From: Chloroherpetonaceae bacterium
GTDB taxonomy: Bacteria > Bacteroidota > Chlorobiia > Chlorobiales > Chloroherpetonaceae
Length of the DNA: 64,000 bases
Direction of reading: 5' to 3'
Assembly: GCA_028277445.1 (NCBI GenBank)
Contig: JANQGG010000054.1
Location: forward strand, 147,428 to 211,427
Position numbers and translations under genes: made by a program. Positions 35,647 through 44,912 of this stretch are shown here, piece by piece; within the stretch, counting starts at the first letter, position 1; each line of letters starts with the position of its first letter. Below the pieces are notes generated by a model that was not told the DNA's origin, made no database searches, and saw only the letters and a program-made list of their open reading frames with translations.

Positions 35647-37275
35647 TTAGCGATCAAGATGCCAATACGGTAAAAGGGTACTTAATCGCATATCTTCTTG
35701 AGGATACCCCACGGTAAAGTGATACAAGCTTTGAAAAGAATTGTTCTTAAATCCGCACACCTTTTCATTCATGACATCATCAAAAAAGCACCCGATGCCC
35801 GTTCCACGAAGTCCATACGCTTCAGCTTGTAAATACAGCGCCTGGCCTATCATGCCGCACTCCCAAAACAGGGTTTTGTAGCGATGGGGATTTTGCGAAA
35901 TCGGTTCTCTAAATTGAGCAATCATACCTAACGAAAAAGCGCTATCGCCCGCGATATCCTGGTGGCAACTGACATGCATGGCAGTATTACGGTAATCGCC
36001 TTCGCTTAATAAATATAACGGGTAATCTTCAGAGTAGAGTTGCCAGCTAAACTCAGGATGCATCTGTAATTTGAGCATGTTTAAATGATCCGGGTTCCTG
36101 ACGAAGGCATACAAACCCGGAGAGAGTTCTTCAACCTGATGGGCAAAAATTATACAATGAACCTTTGGCTCGGAAAGCTTAACATCAAATGGCGGGCAAT
36201 CTCTTTGAGGAAGTATTGCAGAAAGGCATGAAAGAAAATTCGATTTGGAAATACGGCTTTTTTCGCGATGAAACGCTTGTGCGCTTCGTCTTTGGCAAAT
36301 GATATCCGCAGCGCTTAAGTTTGATGAGCTTAAGGTGTATTGAGGATACTCCTTATAGTTGAAGGTTTGGATTGAGGTTTGATGATTTTGTGTGGCTTTT
36401 GCCACCTCGTCAATAATGGGCCAGGAATGATGCCCTGAACTTAAAGCTTGAACATCACCTGAATAACTCAGTTTTGTGCTGTGTTCGATCCATTCTGTAA
36501 GGGTTAAATCTTCAACATGGGTTCTGTTTTGAAGCGAAATCCGGCACAAAACATCCACATCTTCTCTTTCTTGATCCATCCATTCTGTTTGTGGAAATCC
36601 AAGAAGCGTTGATAGCATCTCATCCGTAACGTTATGAATAATCTGAAGTTTCCAGCCAAATAACTGCGCAGCAAAACGCAAAGCGGCAATGGCGTGCCCA
36701 AGATCGTGTTGGCAATAACGAAAGGCGCGTTCGCCGTATTTCCAGCTTTCGCGCCAGAAAATGCTGGTCAAAGCCAAAAACATGCTCGAAGGATTATTTG
36801 AATCAAATAGCATGTTTTGTAGCGTTAAAGGGTATGCCGAACGCAGTTCCAAAGCGTGAAGAAACGGATTGTAATGGTAGAGGCCGGATTTTAGATCGCC
36901 AAGCTGTGGTATAATGAGGTATGCTTCGGTGGGATGCAAGTTGCCACTGGATGGATTCATGCGCAGCGACCATTTGCTGTCGCCAATGGCCTTCCACGCT
37001 GAGAGTCCCAAACTTAATTCAAGCAAAGTAGATAGGTTTTCCGCGGTTAAAGATTGTGTAGGCGCAACTGATCCAGAAAATAATTCCGATGCGCTTAAAG
37101 TGGGTCGGTCTTGGATAAATGGCAGTGAAATCCGGGGACAATTTTCATAAAATCTAAATGGATTGGGTTGCGACGACCAATCTAAAAAACCCAATGAATT
37201 GGCATACTTGTGGAAATGGTGTTTGGTTTGGTTATGATAGTTAAAAACAATTGAAGCAGAATGATGAATCTTCAT
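35647..37275 (-). CDS. SagB/ThcOx-type tandem nitroreductase
   Basis: FMN oxidoreductase of 542 residues with two nitroreductase-like domains. The N-terminal one (about 80-290) carries the SagB signature RMNPSSGNLHPTEAYL (105-120) and SGLYHYNP; the second (about 325-540) begins ICQRRSAQAFHREKSRIS and ends with RGTGIGCFFDD. In peptide-modification clusters SagB-type enzymes oxidise azolines to azoles, but many members stand alone with unknown substrates. I see no precursor peptide, cyclodehydratase (YcaO) or other RiPP gene here. The cysteine-rich receiver gene is transcribed immediately upstream on the same strand. The N-terminal half seems the better conserved one for FMN binding. Confidence 0.87.
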   Translation of the reverse strand: MKIHHSASIVFNYHNQTKHHFHKYANSLGFLDWSSQPNPFRFYENCPRISLPFIQDRPTLSASELFSGSVAPTQSLTAENLSTLLELSLGLSAWKAIGDSKWSLRMNPSSGNLHPTEAYLIIPQLGDLKSGLYHYNPFLHALELRSAYPLTLQNMLFDSNNPSSMFLALTSIFWRESWKYGERAFRYCQHDLGHAIAALRFAAQLFGWKLQIIHNVTDEMLSTLLGFPQTEWMDQEREDVDVLCRISLQNRTHVEDLTLTEWIEHSTKLSYSGDVQALSSGHHSWPIIDEVAKATQNHQTSIQTFNYKEYPQYTLSSSNLSAADIICQRRSAQAFHREKSRISKSNFLSCLSAILPQRDCPPFDVKLSEPKVHCIIFAHQVEELSPGLYAFVRNPDHLNMLKLQMHPEFSWQLYSEDYPLYLLSEGDYRNTAMHVSCHQDIAGDSAFSLGMIAQFREPISQNPHRYKTLFWECGMIGQALYLQAEAYGLRGTGIGCFFDDVMNEKVCGFKNNSFQSLYHFTVGYPQEDMRLSTLLPYWHLDR

Positions 37276-37368
37276 GAGGTTTTCGATTACTGTTACTATG
37301 GACGTTTTGGGTTAACGAACATGAGTTATAACCGAAGTCGTTCATTTTGGGGTAAGATGTATTAACGG

Positions 37369-37815
37369 TTATGCTTTGGTTTCAAAAATCCAATCCCGAA
37401 GATGCCGTTTTGTATTTATTTGGGCTTCAGCCTCCGTCACCCATTCCACGAGCGAAGAAACGGGAAATGGTTTGCTGATGACTCTGCAGTTTAAGCTTAA
37501 GGCTTTTTGTGAATGGGCTTGATTCCAGAGTGATGAGATCAGGAGAATATGTGAACATTTACAGTCTTTTTTTCGAACGTTTTCTACAAACGTCAACCCA
37601 TCGATTTCGGGGTTATCCACATCAACGATCATCATATCGCAACACGTTTCTTCATAGCTGCACCGGCATTCAGGTAGAAGATGTAGCGGGCAGAACGTGG
37701 TTTCCGAATACGCATGAACCTCGTAGCCACGGTCGTTAAAAAAATCTGATAATATGTTGCGGATGACATCGGTTTGTTCAAGAATGATGACGCGATATTG
37801 ATTCTCATTGTTCAT
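37369..37815 (-). CDS. Cysteine-rich single-domain response regulator
   Basis: The 148-residue protein is one receiver domain without output. The phosphoacceptor D65 lies in MMIVDVDNPEIDG and the conserved lysine is K115 (VISKPF). Between strand 2 and strand 3 it has a cysteine-rich insertion (FCPLHLLPEC, then RCSYEETCCD): C42, C50, C52, C58, C59, with further C85, C87 and C110, eight in all. The order C-P-L ... C-x-C ... C-C-D recurs in receiver proteins of other anaerobes as far as I recall. It could bind a metal or Fe-S cluster, or form disulfides, making a redox-sensitive receiver. It lies 93 bases upstream of the SagB-type gene. Confidence 0.85.
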   Translation of the reverse strand: MNNENQYRVIILEQTDVIRNILSDFFNDRGYEVHAYSETTFCPLHLLPECRCSYEETCCDMMIVDVDNPEIDGLTFVENVRKKDCKCSHILLISSLWNQAHSQKALSLNCRVISKPFPVSSLVEWVTEAEAQINTKRHLRDWIFETKA

Positions 37816-38297
37816 AATTGTTTTCCCTGTTTATGATTATCAACCTAAAAACAAAGGATAACCTTTAGCTTTTCTGCTTGGAATGGTCATGCAAAGAAAA
37901 AGTGAATGTCATCTTTTTTAGCATGTGGCCGGAAAACGATGATTGGAAAATTGAAAAAGCAAATCTATGCTTTAATACAATTTTATGCATAGACTAATTA
38001 TCGGGATAGAAGGTTTAAACGTTCATATATCTTTTTTGACAAATCAATCGAATCGGTGATAAAAAGATACGCCAAAATTTAAACGAAAATTGCTGAGATA
38101 ACTTGTCGTTGATCAATGACTGTGATTGCGACTACGATTCCAAAACAAATCGGATATTAGACGTGTTTCAATCAACTAATGCACCAGTTTTAAAGCAGGG
38201 ACTTCATTTCAGCGAAAGTTATCTTTTAAATCAAAGCCTTAAAATTTGGCTTCATATACCCAATTTTCTTATTCGTTAAGTGCAATAAACAAAGTTT
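37816..38297. other. Intergenic region, no gene seen
   Basis: About 480 bases upstream of the cysteine-rich receiver gene and downstream of the SDR gene, both minus strand. It is AT-rich, with no open frame of note, no hairpin with a T run and no repeat that I could identify. It probably holds the promoter of the receiver/oxidoreductase pair. Confidence 0.5.
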
Positions 38298-39155
38298 TTA
38301 ATTCTTAGCTTTATGAAGCTGTTTGAAATAGTCTTCTAAAGTATGAGCGCCGGTTTGCTCGCCAACCATCTCTAGCGTTAATGCCGCTATTGCAAATTGG
38401 AATGGCGTAGATATGTTTTCGGGCGCTAAGGTTTTAACGATATTGCTGGAGAGATCGCCAATCCATTGTGGCACTGAAATAATATTTGGGGAGTTGCCTA
38501 TGATTTTAAATGCAAGTTCAAGCATTTCACGATGCGTGAAAATATCAGGACCGCCAACATTGAAGCTTGATTTGGGCTTATCCAATTTTGTAAGGCAATA
38601 TTTGGCCAAATCCTCGCCATGAATAGGGTTAATTTTTACTTGACCATCGCCTAAAATCAGTGAAAATCCCACTTTAGCCATTTCATAATACTGCTTGATA
38701 TCCGAAAAGAAGCCTGAAGGATTGATGATGGTATAATCCATACCGGATTTTTCAAGGTCGTGAACGAATTTCAGCTTAGCGTCCATAACGCTTAGTTCCG
38801 ACATTTTATCGGCATTTAATACCGAAATAAACATGAACTTTTTAACTCTGTTTTTTATCGCTTCTTGTAGCAGGTTTTTATTTGCCTGGTAATCGACATC
38901 GTAGTAACTCAAACCATCTTGTTGCCGGGTAATGCCTACGCTTGAAAACACGATATCTATATCCTGGCAGCAAGTGGTAAGCGTTTCAGGTTTGGTGACT
39001 TCGGCTTCCAATATTTCATCAATCTGTCCGGATACATCATCAAGCTTTTTAGTGTTTCGCGCAACAGCCCTGACATAATACCCTTGTTTTTTGAATTCTC
39101 TGACCACATACCTGCCTAAATAGCCGGTTGAGCCTGCAACAAGTACCTTTTTCAT
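38298..39155 (-). CDS. NmrA-like SDR, resembling divinyl reductase (DVR/BciA) type
   Basis: Atypical short-chain dehydrogenase of 285 residues. The NAD(P) motif is VLVAGSTGYLGRYVV (residues 4-18). Later stretches IVFSSVGITRQQDGLSYYDVDY, FMFISVLNADKM, YTIINPSGFFSDIKQYYEMA, NVGGPDIFTHREML and TLEDYFKQL near the end recall the plant and green-bacterial 8-vinyl reductase family, but generic SDRs share several of these. In a bacteriochlorophyll-making host a divinyl reductase role is plausible, not shown. The open frame extends 20 codons upstream, but the ATG at 39155 leads directly into the nucleotide-binding fold. Confidence 0.8.
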   Translation of the reverse strand: MKKVLVAGSTGYLGRYVVREFKKQGYYVRAVARNTKKLDDVSGQIDEILEAEVTKPETLTTCCQDIDIVFSSVGITRQQDGLSYYDVDYQANKNLLQEAIKNRVKKFMFISVLNADKMSELSVMDAKLKFVHDLEKSGMDYTIINPSGFFSDIKQYYEMAKVGFSLILGDGQVKINPIHGEDLAKYCLTKLDKPKSSFNVGGPDIFTHREMLELAFKIIGNSPNIISVPQWIGDLSSNIVKTLAPENISTPFQFAIAALTLEMVGEQTGAHTLEDYFKQLHKAKN

Positions 39156-39438
39156 AATGATAATGATTTTTGGAATTGTAAAGATCGGCGCTAAAAGAAC
39201 CGAGTTTATCCACAAAAAGCGCTTGTTTAATTATACTAAATTCAGATGAATGTTCGTGAATTTTGCACGGATGAGATTTGCATCTAAGTCATAATTTGTT
39301 TAGTTATTATTACATGCTCATTAGCTCTAGCGTTTATGATGAAACATTGTGTATTTTATCCTATCAAAAAACCTCGCTTAGCCATCGGGGAAGTAATCGT
39401 CAATTTTCAGTTCTCAAAAACCTTTCCGAAAAATCGTT

Positions 39439-41505
39439 ATGACTACAGTGGTGCCAAAACGAACCCGAACAAAAAAAGCTACCTCGCAGACAAAATCGCA
39501 ACAAAGTGAGCCGCATGAGGTTAAAACTCGCTTGAAGGATATCAATGGACGTCGGCATGCCATTATTGAACATGTCAAACCTGAATTGGACGGCGGGCAA
39601 TTTCCCATTAAACGAATTGTTGGCGATACCATAAACGTTGAAGCGGATATTTTTACCGATGGGCACAATGTCCTTGAAGCGGTTTGTTGTTATCGCTTTT
39701 CGGGCGAAACCGCGTGGCAGGAAACCCCAATGAAACCTATCGATAACGACAGATGGCAAGGTGAATTTGCCGTTGAGCGATGCGGCGAGTATGAATATAC
39801 CATTTTGGCCTGGGTTGATCATCTTTTAACATGGGAACTGGATTTTAAAAAACGCATTGCTGCCCAGCAAGATGTTTCGGTTGAGCTTCTTATCGGGGCT
39901 GAATTGGTTGAAAAAGCTGCCGGAAGAGCCGCCGGAAACGATGCCAAAGCGTTGAAGCAATTTGCCGGACAATTGCGCGGAAAAAATTTAGCCAAAGCCA
40001 TTGAAACTGCCCAAAGCGAAGATTTGAAAGCCTTAACCATTGCTTACCCCGACCGCAGTTTGGCAAAGGCTTACGATAGAATTCTTAAAATTACCGTGGA
40101 TGAGACTTTTGCAAGGTTTAGCAGCTGGTACGAACTTTTTCCAAGGTCTTGGAGCAAAACGCCCGGCAAGCACGGAACATTTAAAGATATTGAGCGGATT
40201 TTGCCGGAATTGCAAAGTATGGGCTTTGATGTGCTTTACTTTCCACCGATTCACCCGATTGGGTTTGAAAAACGAAAAGGCAAAAACAATGCGCTGGAAA
40301 CTACTGCTGAAGATCCGGGAAGCCCTTGGGCAATCGGCTCGCCGGAAGGCGGTCATAAGGACATCCTAAAAGCGTTAGGTGGTGTAAAGGATTTTGAGAA
40401 TTTGATAAAAAAAGCGGCGAAACAAGGTATTCGTGTCGCAATGGATATAGCCTTTCAGTGTGCGCCCGATCACCCTTATGTAAAGTCGCATCCAGAGTGG
40501 TTTCGTTGGCGTCCTGATGGAACGGTGCAGTATGCCGAAAATCCACCTAAAAAATACCAGGATATTTTGCCGATCAATTACGAATCGGAAGATTGGCAAA
40601 ATTTGTGGTTGGAGCTGAAAAGCATTTTTGAATTTTGGATTGAAAAAGGCATTAAAATTTTCCGGGTAGATAATCCTCATACCAAGCCGTTTATTTTTTG
40701 GGATTGGTTAATCAATGAACTTAAACAAACCTTTCCTGATACCGTGTTTTTGGCCGAAGCCTTTACGCGTCCAAAAGTCATGCAGCGTTTGGCCAAAGGA
40801 GGCTTTTCTCAATCTTACACGTATTTCACATGGCGCAATACAAAGCAAGAGTTGGAGGATTATTTAACTGAACTGACTCAGACGGAGCTGAAAGAGTATT
40901 TCAGGCCGAATTTTTGGCCTAACACGCCCGATATCCTTCATGAGTCGTTGCAAAAAGGCGGCAAGCCAATGTTTATTTCAAGATTGGTTTTGGCGGCCAC
41001 GCTTTCTTCAAATTATGGGATTTACGGCCCGGCGTATGAGTTATGCATTAATGAGCCGATAGCGCCAGGCAAAGAAGAGTATTTGAACTCCGAAAAATAT
41101 GAAATCAAAAGTTGGAATCGGAACGATCCCGGTAGCATTCGTGATGTCATTACCAGGGTGAATCGTATTCGGCTCGAAAATCGTGCGCTTCAAGCCACCG
41201 ACACCATTCGGTTTCTGACCGTAAATGCAACCGAAAACCAGGAAAACCAGCAACTGATTGCATATTTAAAAACATCGGAAGATAAGAAAAACCGCATCAT
41301 GGTGATTGTGAATCTTGATCCGAAAAATGTGCAATCCGGATGGGTGCAGGTTCCGGTTCGTGAATTGGGATTGGAGCACAATCGAACATACATCGTGCAT
41401 GACCTTTTAAGTTCTTCGCGCTATCATTGGCAGGGTGAGTGGAATTACATTGAACTGAATCCATTTCAAATGCCGGCGCATATTCTAAGGATGAACAACG
41501 GATAG
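39439..41505 (+). CDS. glgE: Alpha-1,4-glucan:maltose-1-phosphate maltosyltransferase
   Basis: GH13 enzyme (688 residues) that extends alpha-1,4-glucan by two glucose units using maltose-1-phosphate. An N-terminal domain (about 38-130) precedes the catalytic barrel. The likely nucleophile is D411 (KIFRVDNPHTKPF), the acid/base E440 (FLAEAFTRPKVM), and the third acid D498 (NFWPNTPDIL). The spacing of the three matches GlgE. It starts the plus-strand glucan/trehalose locus and is followed after 40 bases by the treS-maltokinase fusion, which supplies its substrate. About the first 30 residues are a lysine-rich leader. Confidence 0.95.
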   Translation: MTTVVPKRTRTKKATSQTKSQQSEPHEVKTRLKDINGRRHAIIEHVKPELDGGQFPIKRIVGDTINVEADIFTDGHNVLEAVCCYRFSGETAWQETPMKPIDNDRWQGEFAVERCGEYEYTILAWVDHLLTWELDFKKRIAAQQDVSVELLIGAELVEKAAGRAAGNDAKALKQFAGQLRGKNLAKAIETAQSEDLKALTIAYPDRSLAKAYDRILKITVDETFARFSSWYELFPRSWSKTPGKHGTFKDIERILPELQSMGFDVLYFPPIHPIGFEKRKGKNNALETTAEDPGSPWAIGSPEGGHKDILKALGGVKDFENLIKKAAKQGIRVAMDIAFQCAPDHPYVKSHPEWFRWRPDGTVQYAENPPKKYQDILPINYESEDWQNLWLELKSIFEFWIEKGIKIFRVDNPHTKPFIFWDWLINELKQTFPDTVFLAEAFTRPKVMQRLAKGGFSQSYTYFTWRNTKQELEDYLTELTQTELKEYFRPNFWPNTPDILHESLQKGGKPMFISRLVLAATLSSNYGIYGPAYELCINEPIAPGKEEYLNSEKYEIKSWNRNDPGSIRDVITRVNRIRLENRALQATDTIRFLTVNATENQENQQLIAYLKTSEDKKNRIMVIVNLDPKNVQSGWVQVPVRELGLEHNRTYIVHDLLSSSRYHWQGEWNYIELNPFQMPAHILRMNNG

Positions 41506-41545
41506 CTGTTTATAGGCAGTTGCCTCAAAAAAATGTCGATGACGT

Positions 41546-44500
41546 ATGGCAGCTAAATCAAACAAACAAAATGGGTATTCATTAAAACCGCTATGGTACA
41601 AAGATGCGATTATTTATGAAGCCCATGTCAAAACCTTTCAGGATGGAAATGGGGATGGCATAGGCGATTTCATCGGGCTTACCGAACGATTGGATTATCT
41701 GCAAAGCATTGGTATCACTGCAATTTGGCTACTGCCCTTTTATCCTTCTCCGCTCCGCGACGATGGTTATGATATTGCCGATTACATGAATGTCCACTCC
41801 GATTACGGCAACCTTCAGGATTTTAAAACATTTTTGAAAGAAGCCCATAAACGGGGCTTGCAAGTGATAACCGAGTTGGTGATTAACCACACCTCCGATC
41901 AGCACCATTGGTTTCAGCGTGCCAGGCAATCGCGAAAAGGTTCGGCAAATCGCAATTTTTATGTTTGGAACGATACGCCGAACAAATACACGGAAGCACG
42001 AATCATATTTAAGGATTTTGAGTCATCGAACTGGACATTTGATCCCATAGCCAACGCGTATTATTGGCACCGATTTTACCATCATCAACCGGATTTGAAT
42101 TTTGAAAGCCCATCGGTTCAAAAAGCCATTTTCCAGGTTCTGGATTTTTGGCTGGGTTTGGGCGTGGATGGTCTGCGTTTGGATGCCGTGCCGTATTTGT
42201 TTGAAGAAGAAGGTTCAAACTGTGAAAACTTACCCAAAACCCACGCGTTTTTGCAAAAGCTTCGAAAGTATGTGGAAAAAAATTACCCCAACCGAATGCT
42301 GCTTGCCGAAGCCAATCAGTGGCCGGAAGACGCGGTAGAGTATTTTGGCCAGAGCGATGAGTGCCACATGTGCTTCCATTTTCCGTTGATGCCGCGGATG
42401 TTTATGGCCATTCAAATGGAAGACCGTTTTCCCATTATTGATATTTTGGATCAAACCCCTGAAATACCCGACGATTGCCAATGGGCGTCGTTTTTGCGCA
42501 ATCATGATGAGCTGACGTTGGAAATGGTTACTGACGAAGAGCGTGATTACATGTATAAAGTTTATGCCACCGACACCAAAGCCCGCATAAATCTGGGCAT
42601 CAGGCGAAGACTGGCTCCGCTCTTAGGTAACGACCGTCGGCAGATCGAGTTAATGAACATCATGCTGTTTTCCTTGCCGGGCACGCCGGTTTTGTATTAT
42701 GGCGATGAGATCGGAATGGGGGATAATTATTATTTGGGCGACCGCAACGGCGTTCGTACCCCCATGCAATGGGATGGCGATCGCAACGGCGGATTTTCCC
42801 GTGCCAATCCGCAGAAATTACTCTTGCCGGTGATCATCGACCCTGAATACCATTACGAAGCCATTAATGTTGAAGTACAATCTCGAAGCGCAAATTCATT
42901 ACTTCGGTGGATGAAGCATTTGATTAGTACCACCAAACGCTTCAAAGCCTTAAGCCGCGGCGATATTGAATTTATTTTTCCTGAAAACCCGAAAGTATTG
43001 GCCTTTACCCGATCTTATGAGGATGAAAAACTGCTGATTGTCATTAATCTTTCAAAATATTCCCAGCCTGTTGAACTGGATCTTTCGGATTATGCCGGGT
43101 TCATACCTGAAGAAGTGTTCAGTCAAAATCATTTTCCAATCATTGAAAACAAACCCTACGTGATCACATGCGGGGCTTTTGGTTATTATTGGTTTTCGCT
43201 CAAGGAAGAACGACGAAAAGCCTTTATTGAAGAAAGCGGTGTAATCCCGGAGATGGAGCTGGAGAGTTCCTGGACTGAAATTTTCAGCAAAGACAACCAG
43301 GAGTTTGTGCTTACACGTATCATTGCGCCATTTATCAAAAAATGCCGATGGTATGCCAGTAAAGCGTTATCGGTTCGGCGGATTAGCATTGTTGAGCAAA
43401 TCAAACTGCCAAGAGGTATGGAAGGCATGTTGCTGTTGGTTAAACTCAGTTACAGAGATGCTCAGTCCGAAACCTACCAATTACCAATCAGCTTTGATAC
43501 TGATTCTCGGGCAGAGTCGATTCGTACCAATTCGCCACAGTGCATACTGGCCAAACTGACCATCGGGCAAATACATGGCGTATTATACGATGCTTTATAT
43601 GATCCGGAGTTTCAACTTATGTTGTTGAACCTGATTTACCGAAAAAAGCTGCTTCGAGGTAAAAATGGGACGGTTTTGGGCATACCCGGAAAAAAATTAA
43701 AGGCAATGTATAGAAATCATGAGGGCGAATGGCAATCCCAAGTGATGAAAACCGAGCAAAGCAATTCCTCAATTCTCTACGGCGATGAGCTAATATTAAA
43801 GCTTTATAGAAAAGTTACCGACGGATTAAATCCTGATCCTGAAGTGTCTAAAGTTTTAACGGAAAAAACAAAATTTCAAAACATTCCTGAGTTTGCAGGC
43901 ACATTGGAATACCATTGTGAAAAAATGGAGCCTTTTGTATTTGGCATGTTGCAAACCTTTGAACCCAACCAGGGCGATGCCTGGAAACTTTCATTGGATT
44001 TTGTCAGCCGGTATCTTGAAGAAGCCATATCCAGAGTCACTGAAAAGATTGAACCGCCTAAGCTTGATCAAACCTTTTTAAATTGGTCGGCGGATGCGAT
44101 GCCGGAGCTTTTAAAAGATATGATTGGCGGTTTGTATATCGAAATGGTTACCCTGTTGGGCAAAAGAACCGGTGAAATGCACCTGGCGTTTGCCTCTGTG
44201 GAAGACGACCCGGAATTTGCACCTGAGCCGATTACCAGCATGACTCAGCGAAGTATTTACCAAAGCATGCGTGAACAGGCACGCCGAACCATGCAGTTGT
44301 TTCAAAAGAATCTTAACAGGTTGCCTCAGCCGGTCAAAGACGAAGCCAAAGACGTGCTCGGTTTTGAGCCGGATATTCTAAAGCATTATCAACGCATGAT
44401 CAAACATAAAATGACCGCTACCCGAATTCGGATTCATGGCGACTATCATTTGGGGCAGGTTTTATATACCGGTAAAGACTTTATCATTTTGGATTTTGAA

Positions 44501-44881
44501 GGCGAACCGGTCAAACCTATTAATGAGCGCCGGCTAAAGCGTTCGGCGTTTCGAGATATTGCCGGCATGATCCGTTCATTCCATTACGCCATTTATAATG
44601 TACTGCTTCAAAACACATCCTTTGAGTTTGAAGATAAAAATGCATTGGAGCCTTGGGCTGAACTCTTGTACCAAACCTTGAAGAACACATTTTTAGAAGC
44701 CTATTTGGCGACAGTTAAAGAGGCAAGTTTTATTCCAAAAAATGAAGAAACCCTGGTTATCTTGTTAAAAGCCTATTTGTTGGATAAATCCATTTATGAA
44801 TTGAGCTATGAGTTAAACAACCGACCCGACTGGATTGAAATTCCGATAAAAGGGATCAAACAAATTTTATCGTCGGAGTAA
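41546..44881 (+). CDS. treS: Trehalose synthase-maltokinase fusion (TreS-Mak)
   Basis: Bifunctional protein of 1111 residues. The N-terminal TreS domain (about 15-560, GH13) interconverts trehalose and maltose; its catalytic residues are D213 ([11 protein letters not shown]), E255 (LLAEANQWP) and D321 (FLRNHDELT). The C-terminal domain (about 600-1111) is maltokinase, which phosphorylates maltose with ATP; its motifs are HGDYHLGQ (about 963-970) and DFEGEP (about 979-984). The fusion passes maltose directly to the kinase and then to GlgE. It lies between glgE and treZ. Confidence 0.95.
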   Translation: MAAKSNKQNGYSLKPLWYKDAIIYEAHVKTFQDGNGDGIGDFIGLTERLDYLQSIGITAIWLLPFYPSPLRDDGYDIADYMNVHSDYGNLQDFKTFLKEAHKRGLQVITELVINHTSDQHHWFQRARQSRKGSANRNFYVWNDTPNKYTEARIIFKDFESSNWTFDPIANAYYWHRFYHHQPDLNFESPSVQKAIFQVLDFWLGLGVDGLRLDAVPYLFEEEGSNCENLPKTHAFLQKLRKYVEKNYPNRMLLAEANQWPEDAVEYFGQSDECHMCFHFPLMPRMFMAIQMEDRFPIIDILDQTPEIPDDCQWASFLRNHDELTLEMVTDEERDYMYKVYATDTKARINLGIRRRLAPLLGNDRRQIELMNIMLFSLPGTPVLYYGDEIGMGDNYYLGDRNGVRTPMQWDGDRNGGFSRANPQKLLLPVIIDPEYHYEAINVEVQSRSANSLLRWMKHLISTTKRFKALSRGDIEFIFPENPKVLAFTRSYEDEKLLIVINLSKYSQPVELDLSDYAGFIPEEVFSQNHFPIIENKPYVITCGAFGYYWFSLKEERRKAFIEESGVIPEMELESSWTEIFSKDNQEFVLTRIIAPFIKKCRWYASKALSVRRISIVEQIKLPRGMEGMLLLVKLSYRDAQSETYQLPISFDTDSRAESIRTNSPQCILAKLTIGQIHGVLYDALYDPEFQLMLLNLIYRKKLLRGKNGTVLGIPGKKLKAMYRNHEGEWQSQVMKTEQSNSSILYGDELILKLYRKVTDGLNPDPEVSKVLTEKTKFQNIPEFAGTLEYHCEKMEPFVFGMLQTFEPNQGDAWKLSLDFVSRYLEEAISRVTEKIEPPKLDQTFLNWSADAMPELLKDMIGGLYIEMVTLLGKRTGEMHLAFASVEDDPEFAPEPITSMTQRSIYQSMREQARRTMQLFQKNLNRLPQPVKDEAKDVLGFEPDILKHYQRMIKHKMTATRIRIHGDYHLGQVLYTGKDFIILDFEGEPVKPINERRLKRSAFRDIAGMIRSFHYAIYNVLLQNTSFEFEDKNALEPWAELLYQTLKNTFLEAYLATVKEASFIPKNEETLVILLKAYLLDKSIYELSYELNNRPDWIEIPIKGIKQILSSE

Positions 44882-44912
44882 GCATGAAATCACTAATTAA
44901 TAAGGAGCTGAA

